NCBI RefSeq assembly: GCF_963676275.1
Contig: NZ_OY781091.1
Span: 496,001 to 560,000 of the forward strand
Direction: 5' to 3'
From: an uncultured Cohaesibacter sp.
Lineage (GTDB): Bacteria > Pseudomonadota > Alphaproteobacteria > Rhizobiales > Cohaesibacteraceae
DNA: 64,000 nt
Position 1 is the first letter of the stretch. Each line of letters starts with the position of its first letter. Both the position numbers and the translations under genes were made by a program. Below are positions 27,974 to 36,989 of the stretch, in pieces. A model generated the notes under the pieces. The model saw only the letters and a list, made by a program, of their open reading frames with translations. It did not search any database and was not told the DNA's origin.

Positions 27974-28995
27974 CCATTGATGCCAAACAGCCTCTGGTCA
28001 AGGTGAAGAACCTTGTCAAATATTTCCCTATCAAGATCGGCGCTTTCGGAAGTGAAAAAGCGATTGTTCATGCGATCGATGATGTCAGTTTCGATATCTT
28101 CAAGGGTGAAACCCTGGGGCTCGTGGGTGAGTCCGGATGCGGCAAATCGACAACCGGCTTCACGATCCTGCAAATCTATCGCTCCACTTCCGGAAGTGTC
28201 GAATTCGAGGGGGTGGATCTGGCCTCGCTCTCCAAGGAAGAGCTACGCACCATGCGCAAGCGGGCCCAGATCGTCTTTCAGGATCCCTATTCGACCCTCA
28301 ATCCGCGCATGACCATCGGCGAGGCTCTGGCCGAACCGATGAAAGTGCATAAAATCTGCCCGGAAAAGGAAATTCCGGGCCGGATCGCCCATCTCATTCG
28401 CGATGTGGGGCTCAGCCCGAGCGTCGCCAACCGCTATCCGCATGAATTTTCCGGCGGCCAGCGCCAGAGAATCTGCATCGCAAGGGCGCTGGCCTGTGAT
28501 CCCGAATTCATCGTCTGCGATGAGCCGATCTCGGCGCTGGATGTGTCCATTCAGGCCCAGATCATCAACCTGCTGATGGATATTCAGGAGAAATACAGCC
28601 TCACCTATCTGTTCATCGCCCATGATCTGGCCGTTGTGCGCCATATCAGCGACCGGATCGCGGTGATGTATCTGGGCAAGATCATGGAGATTGCCGACAA
28701 GAAGGAGCTGTTCCAGCGTCCGCTGCATCCCTATACCAAGGCCCTGCTTTCCGCTGTGCCCGAGGCCGATCCGGACGTTGAACGCCAGCGGCAACGGGTC
28801 ATTCTCAAGGGGGATGTTTCCAACGCCATCGATCCGCCATCTGGCTGCCGGTTCCATCCGCGTTGTGCCTATGCTGCCGAGGCCTGCGCACAAGCGGTGC
28901 CCGAGCTGGAAGATCATGGCGATGGCCATCTGGTGGCCTGCCTGCGTCTGCAAGAGATCGCGCAGCAGACCAGCAAGGAACTGGAAGAGGCCTGA
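27970..28995 (+). CDS. ABC transporter ATP-binding protein, DppF type
   Basis: The 341-residue ATPase is the second of the importer. Walker A is GESGCGKST, the signature FSGGQRQRICIARAL, Walker B FIVCDEPISALD and the switch FIAHDLAVVRH. It ends with the C-terminal PSGCRFHPRCAYAAEAC motif, also cysteine-rich. Its first four bases overlap the DppD gene. It completes a five-gene importer; the sialidase-like gene follows 148 bp later on the same strand, across a hairpin-forming gap. Confidence 0.94.
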
Positions 28996-29040
28996 CCAGG
29001 CATCGGTTTCTTCCAATAGGACCAGTGAAAACAGGATGCT

Positions 29041-29071
29041 ACAGGCGCTGGCTTAGGCAGCTCTCGCCTGT
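29041..29071 (+). other. Hairpin in the gap between dppF-type and sialidase-like genes
   Basis: ACAGGCG (29041-29047) and CGCCTGT (29065-29071) are exact complements around a 17-nt loop. A T-containing stretch follows some distance later (ATCTTTATGCATTTTTG), so weak termination or mRNA processing is possible. Confidence 0.4.
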
Positions 29072-29143
29072 GCGCAAGATATCTTTATGCATTTTTGTCT
29101 GAAGCCTTGGTGACAAGGACCGATGAGCAAGTCAGGAAAAGCC

Positions 29144-30223
29144 ATGAAAATAGTTGCGAGCAGAGCGATTCCAACCCCGTGCCTGAGCAATCATGCGTCC
29201 AATCTTCTGGCGCTGGATAATGGCGATCTCCTTTGCTGCTGGTTTGGCGGCAGCATGGAAGGGTCATCGGATATCAGCATCTATCTCTCCCGCTTTGATC
29301 ATGCCGCAGGGGTCTGGAGCGAGGCGGTCAGGATGAGCGATGATGCCCAGCGCTCGGAGCAGAATCCGGCGCTCTTTCGCCATCCCTCCGGCCAGATCTG
29401 GCTGCTTTATACCGCCCAGCTGAAAACCGATCAGGGCACGGCCATCGTCCGCATGCGCCGTTCTGATGACGAGGGCAAGAGCTGGGCACCGATTGAAACC
29501 CTGTTCGACAGCGAAGGCACCTTCATCCGCCATCCACCCGTGGTCAATCCGCAAGGGCAGATCCTGTTGCCTGTCTGGTTTTCCAGCATGAAGAATGCCT
29601 TTGGCAATGACCGCTCGCTGGTGCAGATTTCCGATGATGGCGGCAATTGCTGGCACCTGCAGGAGGTTCCCGGCAGCGAGGGCTGTGTTCACATGAATAT
29701 CCTGCCCGATTGCCGCGTGGCTTTCTATCGCCGCCGCAAGGCAGACCACATTTTCCGGTCTGTCTCGGACGATGGCGGGCTGACATGGGCCCGGCCCGAA
29801 GCGACATCGCTGCCCAACAACAATTCATCCATTCAGGCAATCGGGCTTTGCGATGGGCGGCTGCTGATCATCTATAACCATATCGGTGCGGCAGGGCGCG
29901 ACTGCGAGAGCGCCGTGCCACCATGGATACAGGACAAAGAGGCCTTTCTCGCCCAGTGCGAGGTGACCGAAAATAGTGCCATCTGGGGCGTGCCGCGCAA
30001 TCCGCTGATCATTGCCAGCTCCAGAGATCTGGGCAAGAGCTGGCAGCCGGAGCTGGTGGTCGAAGACGACCCGCATCTGCTCTCGGCCCATGACAGCAAG
30101 GGCGCATTCCGTGGCGACTATTCCTATCCGTCTATCATCCAAACCTCCGATGGGCATTTGCAGATCAGCTACTCCTATCTGCGCGACTATATCAAGCATG
30201 TCACCTTGTCTATCGAGGACTAG
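29144..30223 (+). CDS. Sialidase-like (BNR-repeat) protein, cytoplasmic
   Basis: The 359-residue six-bladed propeller protein has four Asp-box-like repeats: SDDEGKSWAP, SDDGGNCWHL, SDDGGLTWAR and SSRDLGKSWQP. It belongs to the BNR_2/sialidase-like superfamily. There is no signal peptide, so it would act inside the cell on imported material, unlike secreted sialidases. The near N-terminal RAIPTPCLSNHASNLL replaces the classical RIP motif. Whether the arginine triad needed for sialic acid binding is complete cannot be settled by eye, and glycosidase or lyase activity on another acidic sugar is possible. The ATG at 29144 has AGGA six bases upstream; an in-frame ATG at 29123 is the alternative. 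It follows the importer genes and precedes a sugar-acid kinase. Confidence 0.8.
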   Translation: MKIVASRAIPTPCLSNHASNLLALDNGDLLCCWFGGSMEGSSDISIYLSRFDHAAGVWSEAVRMSDDAQRSEQNPALFRHPSGQIWLLYTAQLKTDQGTAIVRMRRSDDEGKSWAPIETLFDSEGTFIRHPPVVNPQGQILLPVWFSSMKNAFGNDRSLVQISDDGGNCWHLQEVPGSEGCVHMNILPDCRVAFYRRRKADHIFRSVSDDGGLTWARPEATSLPNNNSSIQAIGLCDGRLLIIYNHIGAAGRDCESAVPPWIQDKEAFLAQCEVTENSAIWGVPRNPLIIASSRDLGKSWQPELVVEDDPHLLSAHDSKGAFRGDYSYPSIIQTSDGHLQISYSYLRDYIKHVTLSIED

Positions 30224-30332
30224 AAAAGAGCGATCTGCCCAAGCTTCAGGAAGAGAGCAGGGGGCAGATTCGGAGAAATGGCAAAGAACCGCAGAAAACA
30301 GCAGAGAACGGCAAGGAATGTGAGGGGCAACC

Positions 30333-31595
30333 GTGAAAGAGGATCAGAAACTGGCCATCATTGCGGACGATTTTACAGGAGCGGGCGATTCCGGCGTCCA
30401 CTTCTCCCGTCTTGGCAAGCAGATCAAACTGCTTCTGCATCGCCAGTCCCTTTCTGACGCCCATCTGGTGGCGGGCAATATCTCGATCAACAGCGAAACC
30501 CGCTTTCTTCCTCCCGAGGCGGCCGCAAGGCTTGTCACAGATGTCATCGGACTGTGCCGCAGCAAGGGCTATGAACGCTTCTACAAGAAGATCGACTCCA
30601 CCATGCGCGGCAATCCCGGAGCGGAAACAGAAGCCGCTCTTGCAGCAACCGGCAAGGCGGCGGCCCTCATCTGTACCGCCATGCCCGAGACCGGGCGCAC
30701 ATGCCGGGATGGCCAGATCTATCTTTTCGGCACCCCTCTGCATCAAACCGACATCGGGCAGGATCCCTTTCACCCGCTTGCCAGATCCGACATTGCAGGC
30801 ATGATTGGCGAACAGACTGCGCTGGCAACCTGCGTCATAACGATTGATCAAATCGAAGCCGGTGAGGCGGCGCTCGACCAAATCATCGCCGACCATATCT
30901 CGGCGGGCATTCGCCTGATCATCGCAGATGCCACTTGCGAGGCGCATCTCTCCTCTCTTGCCCGGGCGGCACTGCAAAGCGATTGTCTGCCGGTCGGGGC
31001 GGGAGGATTTGCCCGCGCTCTGGCGCTTGTTTTGGCAGGCGAGGCAAAGGGCGTGCCCATTGCGAGCAGCAAAGCGCCCGAAGGCCCGTTGCTTGCCATC
31101 GTCGGCAGCCTTGCCAGACCCTCTCTCATTCAGGCTGACAGGGCAGAAGAAAGGGGCGACTATCTCAGCGTCATCCTGCCGCCCGACGCAAGGGTGGATG
31201 AGCTTGCTGCCCTGTGCCATTCACAATTGGCAGACAGGGACACAAAGGGCGGCGATATTCTGCTTCGCATGGACAACAGCTCGGTTGCGCCCCGCATCAG
31301 CAACGAGGAAGGCGCGCGCATAGCAGCACTCGTGGGGGCTGCGGCCTTCATCCTTTGCCGTGATTATCATTGCCAGACGGTGTTCAGCACGGGGGGCGAA
31401 ACGGCCATCGCAGTGGCCAATGCGCTTGGCATTCCGGCCATCGACCTTGCCGACGAACTGATGCCCGGCGTCGTGCTCGGGGCCTGTCAGGCGGGGGAAC
31501 TGGATGTCAAATGGTTCATCTCCAAGGCCGGCGGTTTCGGCAATGAAGAGGTGCTCCTCGATATCCAGTCGCACATCCGCAACCATCATCAGTAA
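30333..31595 (+). CDS. Four-carbon acid sugar kinase family protein (DUF1537/OtnK-like)
   Basis: The 420-residue kinase has the N-terminal substrate domain motif IIADDFTGAGDSGVHF and the C-terminal nucleotide-binding motifs FSTGGETAIAVANALGI and KAGGFGNEEVL. Characterised members phosphorylate D-threonate, L-threonate, D-erythronate or 3-oxo-tetronates. No tetronate dehydrogenase (PdxA2 or LtnD type) or partner aldolase is nearby, so the substrate may differ. The start is a GTG with GAGGGG upstream. It lies 109 bp behind the sialidase-like gene and 11 bp before the aldolase-family gene, so the three are probably co-transcribed. Confidence 0.88.
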   Translation: MKEDQKLAIIADDFTGAGDSGVHFSRLGKQIKLLLHRQSLSDAHLVAGNISINSETRFLPPEAAARLVTDVIGLCRSKGYERFYKKIDSTMRGNPGAETEAALAATGKAAALICTAMPETGRTCRDGQIYLFGTPLHQTDIGQDPFHPLARSDIAGMIGEQTALATCVITIDQIEAGEAALDQIIADHISAGIRLIIADATCEAHLSSLARAALQSDCLPVGAGGFARALALVLAGEAKGVPIASSKAPEGPLLAIVGSLARPSLIQADRAEERGDYLSVILPPDARVDELAALCHSQLADRDTKGGDILLRMDNSSVAPRISNEEGARIAALVGAAAFILCRDYHCQTVFSTGGETAIAVANALGIPAIDLADELMPGVVLGACQAGELDVKWFISKAGGFGNEEVLLDIQSHIRNHHQ

Positions 31596-31606
31596 AGAAG
31601 AAAGAG

Positions 31607-32581
31607 ATGGAAAATCTTCGCTCAAACAGACAGGAAAGCCCGGCCCAGCCCTCCCGGACATCTCAGATGCTCCGGACGTCGAGGATGAGCCCTCAGCCCG
31701 TCGACGGGGAGACTTTTGTTGCCCTCGTTACCTGTTTCAACAGCGATGATACGATCAACTATTCCGCACTGAGAAATCAGGTCAGGCGGCAGGTCACCTT
31801 CGGCAACAATATCCTTGTCTGCGACCTATTGGGCGATTTCACCTGCCTCACCCATGCCGAAAAGGTGCGCATCTGTGCCGAGGTGGTCGAGGAAGCCGAT
31901 GGACGGGTCAAGGTGCTGGCCAATATCGGCATGCCGTCGACCTACCAATCCATCCTGCTCGGGCGAGACATATCCGGCCTTGGGCTGAATGGTGCCACGG
32001 TGCTGGCTCCCTTTTTTGCCGATTGCGACGATGGTGATCTGCTGCTCCATTATTCCCGCGTCGCCGATGGGCTTCAGATCCCGGTCTATCTCTACAATGC
32101 GCCAGCCATAGCCCCTCGCGCGCTCGCCCCTGAAATGGTGTCCCAACTGGCCAGACATGGCAATATCAGGGGGATCAAGGATAATGGCGTCGACAGGGAA
32201 CGGGCACTTGCCTATCTGGCCATCGCCAGTGAGAGCGACGACTTTGTCTATTATACCGGTGTGGACGGGATGATATGTGAAGCGCTCGCCCATGGGGCGG
32301 CGGGATGCATGTCTGATCTGGGCAATATATTGCCCCGCACGCTGAACAATGTCTGCCTGACTTATTCAAATGGCAGTCGCGGCGAGGCGCAAAAATGGCA
32401 GTCCCTGCTCTGCGAGCTGCACACCGACCTGTCCGCACTTGGTTCCGTTGCAATGGGGGTCAAGCAACTGCTCTATCTCATGGACAACAGCGTCGGGCTC
32501 GGGCGGCACCCTTATCCGCATCTGAGCGAAGAACAACGGGCCGCCTTCTATGCGATTGTCGAGAAATACCAGATTGTCTGA
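31607..32581 (+). CDS. DHDPS/N-acetylneuraminate-lyase family protein with altered pyruvate-binding motif
   Basis: The 324-residue class I aldolase-fold protein has the Schiff-base lysine K191 (IKDNG) and the catalytic tyrosine Y163 (YLYNAP), spaced by 28 residues exactly as in E. coli DapA. However, the normally invariant GTTGE or GSTGE segment is CDLLGDF (residues 72-78): both pyruvate-binding hydroxyl residues are leucine. A pyruvate-dependent lyase may therefore have a changed donor or reaction. An N-terminal extension of about 27 residues, rich in Ser, Arg and Gln, precedes the family core; an internal ATG at 31685 would remove it but has no good ribosome-binding site. It is the last gene of the cluster and could release pyruvate or another oxo acid from a 2-keto-3-deoxy sugar acid. 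Confidence 0.83.
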   Translation: MENLRSNRQESPAQPSRTSQMLRTSRMSPQPVDGETFVALVTCFNSDDTINYSALRNQVRRQVTFGNNILVCDLLGDFTCLTHAEKVRICAEVVEEADGRVKVLANIGMPSTYQSILLGRDISGLGLNGATVLAPFFADCDDGDLLLHYSRVADGLQIPVYLYNAPAIAPRALAPEMVSQLARHGNIRGIKDNGVDRERALAYLAIASESDDFVYYTGVDGMICEALAHGAAGCMSDLGNILPRTLNNVCLTYSNGSRGEAQKWQSLLCELHTDLSALGSVAMGVKQLLYLMDNSVGLGRHPYPHLSEEQRAAFYAIVEKYQIV

Positions 32582-32587
32582 GGGAGG

Positions 32588-32686
32588 GCCTGCCAGAAGC
32601 CTGCCAGAAGCCTGCCAGAAGCCTGCCAGAAGCCTGTCAGAAGCCTGTCAGAGAATTGCCAGCAAGCTCCCAGAGAATTGCCTGAT
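32588..32686. repeat. 11-bp tandem repeat array after the aldolase-family gene
   Basis: Six well-conserved units start at 32588, 32599, 32610, 32621, 32632 and 32643 (GCCTGCCAGAA four times, then GCCTGTCAGAA and GCCTGTCAGAG). About three degenerate units continue in phase: CAGAGAATTGCC recurs at 32649 and 32671, 22 bp apart. The array begins 7 bp after the stop codon and ends just before the terminator. Confidence 0.9.
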
Positions 32687-32690
32687 ACAC

Positions 32691-32725
32691 AAAGGGGCCA
32701 GCGCGTTTGCGCCAGCCCCTTTTTG
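32691..32725. terminator. Bidirectional rho-independent terminator
   Basis: AAAGGGGC (32691-32698) pairs with GCCCCTTT (32715-32722), with an inner GCGC/GCGC pairing and a T-run on the plus strand. It ends the aldolase-family gene and probably also the convergent GNAT/ATP-grasp gene. Confidence 0.8.
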
Positions 32726-32748
32726 CATTGTCTGATGCCTGACGCCGA

Positions 32749-34695
32749 TCAGGATCCGGCCCGACCGATCCGGCTGACCAGAACGGCCATCAGACGCTGA
32801 TAGAGATCCGGTCCCAACACATCATCCTCAATGCCATAATCCACGCTGGGATTGTCATTGATCTCGATGATGCAAGGCCCCTTCGGAGTCTCCTTGATAT
32901 CCACGCCGTAAAAACCGTTGCCGATCAGACGGGTGCCGCGAATGGCGGTTTCGACCACGGCGGGCGGAACCGCCGAGATCGGCATGGTTTCGGAATCGCC
33001 GGACTGGATCGAGCCGTCATTCTCATATTCGTAGATTTTCCAGTTGCCGCTGACCATGTAATATTTGCAGGCATACAGCGCTTCGCCATCGAGCACGCCA
33101 ATGCGCCAGTCGAAGTCGGTCGGCATGAATTCCTGAATCATCAAGAGGTCGGTCTTGCGGAACAGCGCCTTGCTCAGATCATTCAATTCATCGCGGCTGG
33201 AAACCTTGTGTACCCCTTTGGAAAAGCAGCCATCGGGAATTTTCAGAATACCGGGAAATTCGAAATTGTCCGCCAGATCCTTGAGGCGCGGCTTGTCGAA
33301 AATGGTCGTGCGCGGTGTCAGGATCCTGTTCGATTTCAGAAGTTCGGCCAGATAGATCTTGTTGGTGCAGCACAGGATCGAATGCGGATCGTCAATGACC
33401 GGCATCCCCTCGCGCTGCGCCCTCTTGGCAAAACGGTAGGTGTGATGGTTGAGCGCTGTCGTCTCGCGGATGAACAGCGCGTCGAATTCCAGAAGGCGTC
33501 CGAAATCCTTGGCCGTGATGAATTCAGCGCGGGCATCGACTTTTTCGGCCGCCGCCGCAAAGGATTCCAGCGCCTTCTCGTCACTGGGAGGGCTTTCCTC
33601 TTCGGGATTGGCCAGAATGGCAACCACGGCAGATGGAAGCTTCTTGATGGACGGCTTGGGCAGGCTGCCCTTCAGGAAAGCCTTGAGGGCAGAAAGAAAG
33701 CGCGGCTGCTCTTCCTCGGTCAGCTTGTGAATGGCAACCGCCTCGATTTCCTTGATCTTGAATTTCGGCTCCGATTGCAGATTGATCCGGATGATCGGGC
33801 AACGGAAGAGATCGAAAGCCTTTTTGCCGACCTCGCGAAAACGCCGGTCGGCGGTGCGCCCGAAATAGACGTCGATGGCCGCAGGGAAGGTCTTGTCCAC
33901 CATGCTGTCCAGCATATGGTCAAGGCGCAGCAGGGCCTGACGGTGAATCCGCTTCCAGTTGATGTCAAGCAGGGCATCGGCCTCGGGCAGGCAGCGTTCC
34001 TTGCGCGCGTCGGCCAGAAGACTGCAATAATAACCCAGCGACAGCGGCTCATAGGAGCGCGACAGGTTGATGACGCGCCGACCGGGAACCCCGTGCTCCA
34101 GCGCCAGATATTGACGCACGGTCATGACCAGAGAACCGTTCGGTGCGGTTTCCAGATCCGTCAGGCGATCCACCAGAATGATCGGCAGGCGGGTGCGGTT
34201 GGCTGGCTTGGAGCCCTGCGGCAGATGATCGAGCATGCGGATGAGGCGGACTCCATCTGCACCATCTTCATAATAGTTGGGCAATTCGTCTTCAGGCAAA
34301 AAGCCATAATGGCGGTAGAGGCTGATCGCCTTTTCATTGTCGGCCCGTACCTCAAGCGACAGCCGGTCGCATTCCAGTTCCTTGGCAATCGCCTCCGAAC
34401 CACCCAGAAGCTGGGAACCGACGCCGCGCCCGCGGGCTTCCTCTACGACTGCGATTGAATAAAGCCGGGCAACAGACGTGCTTTCCCTGAACAGGATCAG
34501 GGCATAGCCCAGCAGGGCGCCTTCCTCGCCGATGGCGACAAGCAGGCGGGCGGAATCCGTCTTGATAAAGGAGGTAAAGGACCGGCGGCTGATCTGATCG
34601 GAGGTAAAACAGCGATCTTCCAGCGCAACAAGCTGGTCCAGATCGTCCATGTTCGCCGGGCGTATGAGAATTTGGGAGAGAGAATGAGATGACAT
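32749..34695 (-). CDS. GNAT acetyltransferase - RimK-type ATP-grasp ligase fusion
   Basis: The 648-residue protein joins three parts. Residues about 9-155 form a GNAT acetyltransferase with the acetyl-CoA loop VEEARGRGVGSQLL. Residues about 170-370 resemble the RLAN domain that precedes RimK-like ATP-grasps. Residues about 400-640 form an ATP-grasp ligase (TYRFAKRAQREGMPVIDDPH, then GCFSKGVHKVSS, the late metal site CIIEINDNPSVDYG). Such proteins ligate an amino acid or amine to a carboxylate, and the GNAT part may acetylate the substrate or product. The product is unknown. The gene stands alone; GAGG lies 7 bp before the ATG. Confidence 0.85.
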   Translation of the reverse strand: MSSHSLSQILIRPANMDDLDQLVALEDRCFTSDQISRRSFTSFIKTDSARLLVAIGEEGALLGYALILFRESTSVARLYSIAVVEEARGRGVGSQLLGGSEAIAKELECDRLSLEVRADNEKAISLYRHYGFLPEDELPNYYEDGADGVRLIRMLDHLPQGSKPANRTRLPIILVDRLTDLETAPNGSLVMTVRQYLALEHGVPGRRVINLSRSYEPLSLGYYCSLLADARKERCLPEADALLDINWKRIHRQALLRLDHMLDSMVDKTFPAAIDVYFGRTADRRFREVGKKAFDLFRCPIIRINLQSEPKFKIKEIEAVAIHKLTEEEQPRFLSALKAFLKGSLPKPSIKKLPSAVVAILANPEEESPPSDEKALESFAAAAEKVDARAEFITAKDFGRLLEFDALFIRETTALNHHTYRFAKRAQREGMPVIDDPHSILCCTNKIYLAELLKSNRILTPRTTIFDKPRLKDLADNFEFPGILKIPDGCFSKGVHKVSSRDELNDLSKALFRKTDLLMIQEFMPTDFDWRIGVLDGEALYACKYYMVSGNWKIYEYENDGSIQSGDSETMPISAVPPAVVETAIRGTRLIGNGFYGVDIKETPKGPCIIEINDNPSVDYGIEDDVLGPDLYQRLMAVLVSRIGRAGS

Positions 34696-35213
34696 GGAAT
34701 GTCCTCAAAAATACAGTTGTGACAAGCTCTCTTCCGCTGAATTCCGGGCCGAGCGTGAAAGCTCATATATACCGCTAAAAACTGTTTGGATACCGAAAAA
34801 TATGCCCGCCAAACGAATTTTTCCAACGTCATAATACAGACTTTGCCAAGGATCTCAAAGAGGACGAATGACTTAAAATCAACGTCGGGTTGGTGCCTTC
34901 CGGCAGCGGGGCAAGAAGCTGTCTCTATTGCTGCCTTGAGCTGTTGCAGGCAGCCCGTTCTGCTAGTTTGCGGGGCGCGATTCTTGCAGACCTGCTGTCG
35001 ATGGCACCACTTTATGGGAGAGGAAAAGGCGAGCGGTATGAGAGGGGAAAAGGCGAGCGGTGCGCGCATAAAAGAAATGCACGCCCCCATTATTCGACTT
35101 TCGCATTGGCAATTTGTCGCATCTCGGCCTGCTATTGGCCTGCCCGATCTTGGCAGATCTCACAGGAGTGGCGACCTTGCAGCGCGCATTTTGCCGGTGC
35201 CGCGCGGGCTGTC
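34696..35213. other. Intergenic region without recognised gene
   Basis: These 518 bp separate the divergently read ATP-grasp gene from the 3' end of tetR. Open frames here show no recognisable protein pattern. A 16-bp exact direct repeat (GGAAAAGGCGAGCGGT at 35022 and 35046, period 24) and a 7-bp stem (GCTGCCT at 34930, AGGCAGC at 34948) are the only structures seen. Confidence 0.6.
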
Positions 35214-35873
35214 TCACTCCGCTTTGACAGACGATATGATGCAATTGACCACATAATCCTTGAGGGTATTCTGCCCCTCTTCGGAGAAAAGGTCATTGCC
35301 GAAATTGTTCGAAAAGGTGGCTCTGTTGGAAACGTTGAAAAAGGACAGGGCGCTGATTTGCCAGTGCAGTTCCAGCGGCGAAATACCCGCCTTGAAGACC
35401 CCCGCCTTCTCGCCCGCCTCGCAGATCCGGCTGAGCTGATTGATCACCTTGGTGTTGGTCAGATGCAGCGATTCGATCTGCTCCATATAATGCCCGTTAT
35501 GGATATTCTCGCTCATGACAAGGCGAATGAAATCCTCGTTTCTGCGATGGTGATCGAATGTGAATTCTACCAGTTTTACAAGAGCTTCCATCGGAGGAAG
35601 ACCGTCCAGCCGGAGGTCCTCCTCGGCCTTTCGGATATTGATATAGGCCTCTTCGAGAACCGTGCGGTAAAGCCCTTCCTTGTCGCCGAAATAATAGAAG
35701 ATCATCCGTCGGGACGTCTGGATCCGGTCCGCTATATCCTTCACCCGCGTGCCTGCCAGACCATTCTTGGCAAATTCCGATGTTGCTTCGCGCAGGATGT
35801 CAGCCCGAACAGCTTCAGGGTCCTGTTTCCAGGAACGGATGCGCTTTGGCGTGGATTCCGCTTTGTCTGCCAT
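35214..35873 (-). CDS. TetR-family regulator, probably of the shikimate/quinate genes
   Basis: The 219-residue protein has an N-terminal TetR domain (RADILREATSEFAKNGLAGT, RVKDIADRIQTSRRMIFYYF) and a C-terminal domain with the NEDFIRLVMSENIHNGHYM pattern. That pattern is common in TetR proteins next to aromatic-acid or quinate genes. It is divergent from the shikimate dehydrogenase-like gene. The ATG at 35873 follows GAAGG; an upstream in-frame start at 35951 is less likely. Candidate operators are noted at 36017 and 46145. Confidence 0.87.
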   Translation of the reverse strand: MADKAESTPKRIRSWKQDPEAVRADILREATSEFAKNGLAGTRVKDIADRIQTSRRMIFYYFGDKEGLYRTVLEEAYINIRKAEEDLRLDGLPPMEALVKLVEFTFDHHRRNEDFIRLVMSENIHNGHYMEQIESLHLTNTKVINQLSRICEAGEKAGVFKAGISPLELHWQISALSFFNVSNRATFSNNFGNDLFSEEGQNTLKDYVVNCIISSVKAE

Positions 35874-36016
35874 GGCCTTCTTCAGTCTGGGCTTTCCGGT
35901 TTGATCGCTAACTATTGTCGAAATGGAGGCAAAAGTCCAGCCGTGGGGCAATCAACTAAAGGGGGGTTGACGAAATTATCCGCTTGGAACAAAGTGAGGT
36001 AATAATTAACCGAATG

Positions 36017-36030
36017 GTACAATGCAGTGT
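36017..36030. promoter_or_regulatory. Possible TetR half-operator before the shikimate dehydrogenase gene
   Basis: GTACAATGCAGTGT resembles the core GTACTAAACAGTAC of the perfect palindrome before the 3-dehydroshikimate dehydratase gene (shared pattern GTACnAnnCAGT). It lies about 40 bp upstream of the 36069 start. The match is partial. Confidence 0.35.
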
Positions 36031-36068
36031 TGTTTCGCATTGCGGAGCAACGAAGGAGGAACTGCACG

Positions 36069-36959
36069 ATGCAAGGCGCTCACGCAGCGGTCATTCCGGA
36101 CCATATCGATATCGGGTTGATCGGTTGTGGTATTGGCAAGTCTCGCACACCGGCCATGCATATGGCAGAAGCAAAGGCTCAGGGTTTTGATTGCGACTAT
36201 CATCTGCTCGATATGGAAGATGACAGCCGCGCGGACTTGTCTCTTTCAAATATCCTCGATGAGGTCGAAAAGGCAGGCTATGCCGGTGTGAATGTCACAT
36301 ATCCATATAAAATGGAGGTTATATCTTATCTTGACGACCTGTCTGACAATGCCAGAATGGTTGGTGCGGTCAATACGGTGGTCTTCAGGCATGGCAAGAG
36401 GATCGGGCACAATACGGATCTTTGGGGCTTTGCAGAAAGTTTTCGTCGTGGGCTAGTGGGGGCCAATTGGCAAGATACGCTTCTGATAGGCGCTGGCGGG
36501 GCAGGGGTTGCCGTCGCTCATGCGCTGGTTCAATGCGGTGTAAAGAGCCTGTCGATCCATGACATGGATCTTGGCAGAGCCGATGATTTGGTAGATCATC
36601 TGAAAAGGACATGGCCGGATCTGAACGCCCATGCCATTGGCTCTCTTGCAGGTCTCTTTTCTTCCAAACGTCCCGATGGTGTGGTCAATGCCACACCGAT
36701 GGGAATGGCCAAATTGCCAGGCTCCGCATTGCCGCCGGATTATCTGAACGACCAGATGTGGGTCGCCGACATCGTTTATTTTCCGCTGGAAACCCAGCTG
36801 CTCAAGGATGCGCGTGCCTGTGGTTGCCGCACATTGCCCGGATCGGGAATGGCCGTATATCAGGCGGTTCGCGCATTTGAACTCTTCACGGGCCTGCCCG
36901 CGAATCCCAATCGAATGAAGGAGACTTTCGATAAGTTTGATATTGTAACAAGTCACTGA
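36069..36959 (+). CDS. Shikimate/quinate 5-dehydrogenase family protein
   Basis: The 296-residue enzyme has the AroE/YdiB layout. The catalytic lysine lies in NVTYPYKMEV, the catalytic aspartate region is HNTDLWGF, and the dinucleotide loop is GAGGAGVAVAHAL. The second strand ends with an acidic residue (SIHDMDLGRA), which favours NAD over NADP and thus catabolic use. It would oxidise shikimate to 3-dehydroshikimate, or quinate to 3-dehydroquinate. AAGGAGGA before 36069 fixes the start. A TRAP transporter follows 30 bp later, and a 3-dehydroshikimate dehydratase gene lies further down. Confidence 0.9.
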   Translation: MQGAHAAVIPDHIDIGLIGCGIGKSRTPAMHMAEAKAQGFDCDYHLLDMEDDSRADLSLSNILDEVEKAGYAGVNVTYPYKMEVISYLDDLSDNARMVGAVNTVVFRHGKRIGHNTDLWGFAESFRRGLVGANWQDTLLIGAGGAGVAVAHALVQCGVKSLSIHDMDLGRADDLVDHLKRTWPDLNAHAIGSLAGLFSSKRPDGVVNATPMGMAKLPGSALPPDYLNDQMWVADIVYFPLETQLLKDARACGCRTLPGSGMAVYQAVRAFELFTGLPANPNRMKETFDKFDIVTSH

Positions 36960-36989
36960 AACTGAACGCTTATTAGGGAGGAGAATGAT

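Noticed and set aside
30224-30332. Small gene or leader peptide between the sialidase-like and kinase genes
   Set aside because: The purine-rich stretch has repeated AGAGAA/GGCAA words but no start with ribosome-binding site and no hairpin of note.
32588-32686. CRISPR array
   Set aside because: The units are 11 bp and directly adjacent with no unique spacers; no cas genes are present.
34890-36002. 370-codon plus-strand frame across the intergenic region and tetR
   Set aside because: Most of it is antisense to tetR, and the intergenic part has no protein-like pattern.
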